Positions 43,310 to 44,696 of a stretch of 44,696 nt of DNA are shown piece after piece. Positions within the stretch are counted from its first letter, which is position 1. The number at the start of each line of letters is the position of its first letter. The stretch comes from Bdellovibrionales bacterium. Its GTDB lineage: Bacteria > Bdellovibrionota > Bdellovibrionia > Bdellovibrionales > UBA1609. Position numbers and translations under genes: made by a program. The notes beneath the pieces were generated by a model. It made no database searches, had not been told where the DNA came from, and saw nothing but the letters and a program-made list of their open reading frames with translations. The stretch is taken from contig JAIBAM010000023.1 of the NCBI GenBank assembly GCA_019695175.1, positions 1 to 44,696 on the forward strand, given 5' to 3'.

Positions 43310-43507
43310 TTAAGGAGTAAATCTCTTGAGTTTTTTTGCAACTCTTTTCCGTGCCGCAATGGATTTCTTTTTAAGCCGAACACTAGGTTTTTCAAAGTGT
43401 TCACGTTTTTTTACCTCGGAAAGAATGCCAGATTTTTCACAAGACTTTTTAAATCTTCTAAAAGCCTGTTCAAAACCCTCGCTGTCGCGTATTCTTATTA
43501 AAGCCAC
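43310..43507 (-). CDS. rpsU: 30S ribosomal protein S21
   Basis: The 65-residue basic protein matches bS21: the start [20 protein letters not shown], the segment [20 protein letters not shown], and the Lys/Arg-rich end [17 protein letters not shown]21 binds the 30S platform near the anti-Shine-Dalgarno end of 16S rRNA and is needed for initiation on many messages. The start codon is GTG, with AGGTG 8 nt upstream. It heads the rpsU-yqeY-dnaG-rpoD block on the minus strand. The promoter should lie in the divergent region 43508-43678. Confidence 0.96.
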   Translation of the reverse strand: MALIRIRDSEGFEQAFRRFKKSCEKSGILSEVKKREHFEKPSVRLKKKSIAARKRVAKKLKRFTP

Positions 43508-43678
43508 TAAAATTCACCTGCCTTCCCAAAAGGATGAATATATAAAGAACTTTAATAAAATATTCCACCTAATTTTGCGTTATTGAATGTTTTGGGCAAA
43601 TCCGGACAAACTATTGTGACTTTTTATGTCGGGGTTGTGTTCTGAAATCATAAATCCAAAATTTTGAGGAAACTGGTA

Positions 43679-43789
43679 TTGGAAAATGCTTCGTCACAGC
43701 CTAACTTTCCTGTGATACCTATGACACCTGTGAAGCCTATGAAAGTGATGAAGCCTATGAAAGTGATAAAGGGTGGCGAGAATTATTGA
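43679..43789 (+). CDS. Possible mini-ORF with hexapeptide repeats, in frame with tadA
   Basis: GAGGA (43666-43670) lies 8 nt before TTG 43679, which opens 36 codons ending TGA at 43787. The second half reads PMTPVK, PMKVMK, PMKVIK, three hexapeptide repeats encoded by an 18-bp DNA repeat, then GGENY. The frame is the same as that of tadA, so the TGA alone separates it from the longest tadA frame (GTG 43793). It may be a short leader peptide, a decayed N-terminal extension or chance from repeat expansion. Confidence 0.3.
   Translation: MENASSQPNFPVIPMTPVKPMKVMKPMKVIKGGENY
43714..43767 (+). repeat. 18-bp direct repeat upstream of tadA
   Basis: GAAGCCTATGAAAGTGAT occurs twice back to back (43732-43749 and 43750-43767), and a degenerate third copy precedes it (43714-43731, GATACCTATGACACCTGT). 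The unit is a multiple of three and lies within the mini-ORF, where it gives hexapeptide repeats. Confidence 0.9.
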
Positions 43790-43819
43790 AGTGTGGCGAT
43801 AAATAACTGGAGTGAAAAA

Positions 43820-44380
43820 ATGGGGTCAAACAAGAAAATAAAGGGTGAAGACACTTTGCCACTAAATTCTTCTGTGACATTAGATTTATCCCATCAAGTA
43901 TTTACTACAGAAGATGTTTTTTGGATGGAAAGGGCCATTCAACTGGCCCATCAAGCAGCACTTCAGGATGAAATACCGGTAGGAACTATTATTGTTCGAG
44001 GTTCAGAAGTTATTGCGGAGGCCCATAACCTGAAAGAACAAACTCAAGTTGCAACCCATCATGCTGAAATCATCGCCATTGAGAAGGCGTGTCAAAAACT
44101 GGGTCAATGGCGACTCACCGGATGCACTCTTTATGTCACTTTAGAACCCTGTCCTATGTGTGCGGGTGCTATTGTGAATGCAAGGATTCCTCGAGTGGTA
44201 TTTGGCGCAAAAGATCCAAAGTCAGGTGCTGTTAAGACCTTGTACCAAATATTAAATGATCCAAGATTGAATCATAGATGTCAGGTGGTGAGCGGGTTAT
44301 TGGAGACTAAATGTGGTAGTCTTCTGTCTGAATTTTTTCTGAATAAAAGAAAACGTTCAAACCTGGACAGACCCGATTAG
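43820..44380 (+). CDS. tadA: tRNA adenosine(34) deaminase
   Basis: TadA converts A34 to inosine in the anticodon of tRNA-Arg(ACG). The frame is open from GTG 43793, but GGAG lies 7 nt before ATG 43820, giving 186 residues. The zinc-deaminase motifs are complete: HHAEIIAIE with zinc ligand His81 and catalytic Glu83, and EPCPMCAGAI with Cys111 and Cys114. The core starts near residue 34 (WMERAIQLAHQAALQDEIPVG) and ends with the usual CGSLLSEFF. The N-terminal 30 residues are an unconserved extension. A repeat-containing mini-ORF in the same frame stops just upstream. A tRNA-Ser gene follows about 100 nt downstream. Confidence 0.95.
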   Translation: MGSNKKIKGEDTLPLNSSVTLDLSHQVFTTEDVFWMERAIQLAHQAALQDEIPVGTIIVRGSEVIAEAHNLKEQTQVATHHAEIIAIEKACQKLGQWRLTGCTLYVTLEPCPMCAGAIVNARIPRVVFGAKDPKSGAVKTLYQILNDPRLNHRCQVVSGLLETKCGSLLSEFFLNKRKRSNLDRPD

Positions 44381-44484
44381 TGTATGGTACCGAATCTGTT
44401 TTAAAAATTAAACTTGAAATGTAATGTAATGTAACGAATGTACCGTGTGTACCGTGAGTTTTGTCTAAGTTGATTTTATCTAGT

Positions 44485-44576
44485 GGAGGGTTGGGAGAGT
44501 GGTTGAATCCGCTCGCTTGGAAAGCGAGTTAGCCCCTTAAAAGGCTACGCGAGTTCGAATCTCGCATCCTCCGCCA
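44485..44576 (+). tRNA. tRNA-Ser (anticodon GGA)
   Basis: A complete class II tRNA: acceptor stem GGAGGGT pairs with ATCCTCC (one G-U), discriminator G and an encoded CCA at 44574-44576. The anticodon arm CTCGC-TTGGAAA-GCGAG shows anticodon GGA, reading UCU/UCC. The long variable arm TAGCC-CCTTAAAA-GGCTA is typical of serine tRNA, and the T arm GCGAG-TTCGAAT-CTCGC is perfect. It lies on the same strand as tadA, and no gene is visible in the remaining 120 nt of the window. Confidence 0.98.
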
Positions 44577-44696
44577 ACTATGTCCTTGACCAGCAGCAAC
44601 CTTAATTTCACCTAACACAACCGCAGATTTCCTCAGCGAATACTTCACTCTAGCTCCAACGAGTACGCCTAATTGTCGGTTCGAAGATAGCTCAGT

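Overview
The window is AT-rich chromosomal DNA from a Gram-negative bacterium, most probably a member of the Bdellovibrionota (Bdellovibrio-like). This is an inference from gene content: many secreted proteins and unusual lipoproteins whose signal peptides end in Asn-Cys-Ser, a DUF4105/DUF3015 cluster, paralogous NHL-type propeller lipoproteins, and a TolC/RND pair, all beside a conserved rpsU-yqeY-dnaG-rpoD block. No phage, intact insertion sequence or CRISPR array is present; the only mobile trace is a short frameshifted IS630-type transposase fragment.

Layout. 1-7.6 kb: the N-terminal two thirds of an OmpR-type response regulator, the bifunctional proline catabolic enzyme PutA behind a good sigma70 promoter, and a convergent group of two secreted proteins plus a response regulator/histidine kinase pair with overlapping stop and start. 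7.9-17.2 kb: envelope genes, namely a DUF481-like outer-membrane protein, two roughly 980-residue propeller lipoproteins that are tandem paralogues, a possible 32-residue lipoprotein between them, two small Cys-containing secreted proteins (one with a 13-fold Ser-Pro repeat), and a split zinc-ribbon/membrane gene. 17.4-26.8 kb (all minus): a GH43-like propeller lipoprotein, a three-gene ABC-2 exporter, and an RND pump with a TolC-like channel but no adaptor gene. 27-30 kb (minus): a DUF3015-DUF3015-DUF4105 operon. 30-31.7 kb: a small secreted protein, the transposase remnant and an alpha/beta-hydrolase lipoprotein. 31.9-34.3 kb: an RsuA-family pseudouridine synthase overlapping an unknown gene, and a coiled-coil protein.

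34.4-37.8 kb is the most suggestive accessory locus: an N-acyltransferase-like protein fused to a C-terminal PilZ (c-di-GMP-binding) domain, a ThiF/E1-like adenylyltransferase and a nitroreductase-like protein, with only 3 nt between the last two. It ends in ten perfect copies of an 8-bp repeat. 37.9-43.5 kb (minus): a LiaF-like membrane protein, rpoD, dnaG, yqeY and rpsU. The roughly 370 nt between rpsU and yqeY has no ORF but many hairpins and two similar stem-loops, so it is a candidate structured RNA. 43.6-44.6 kb: a possible repeat-containing mini-ORF in frame with tadA, tadA itself, and tRNA-Ser(GGA).

Many starts given here are not the longest possible ones. Shine-Dalgarno position moves them inward for putA, the DUF481-like gene, both DUF3015 genes, tolC, rpoD, tadA and others.
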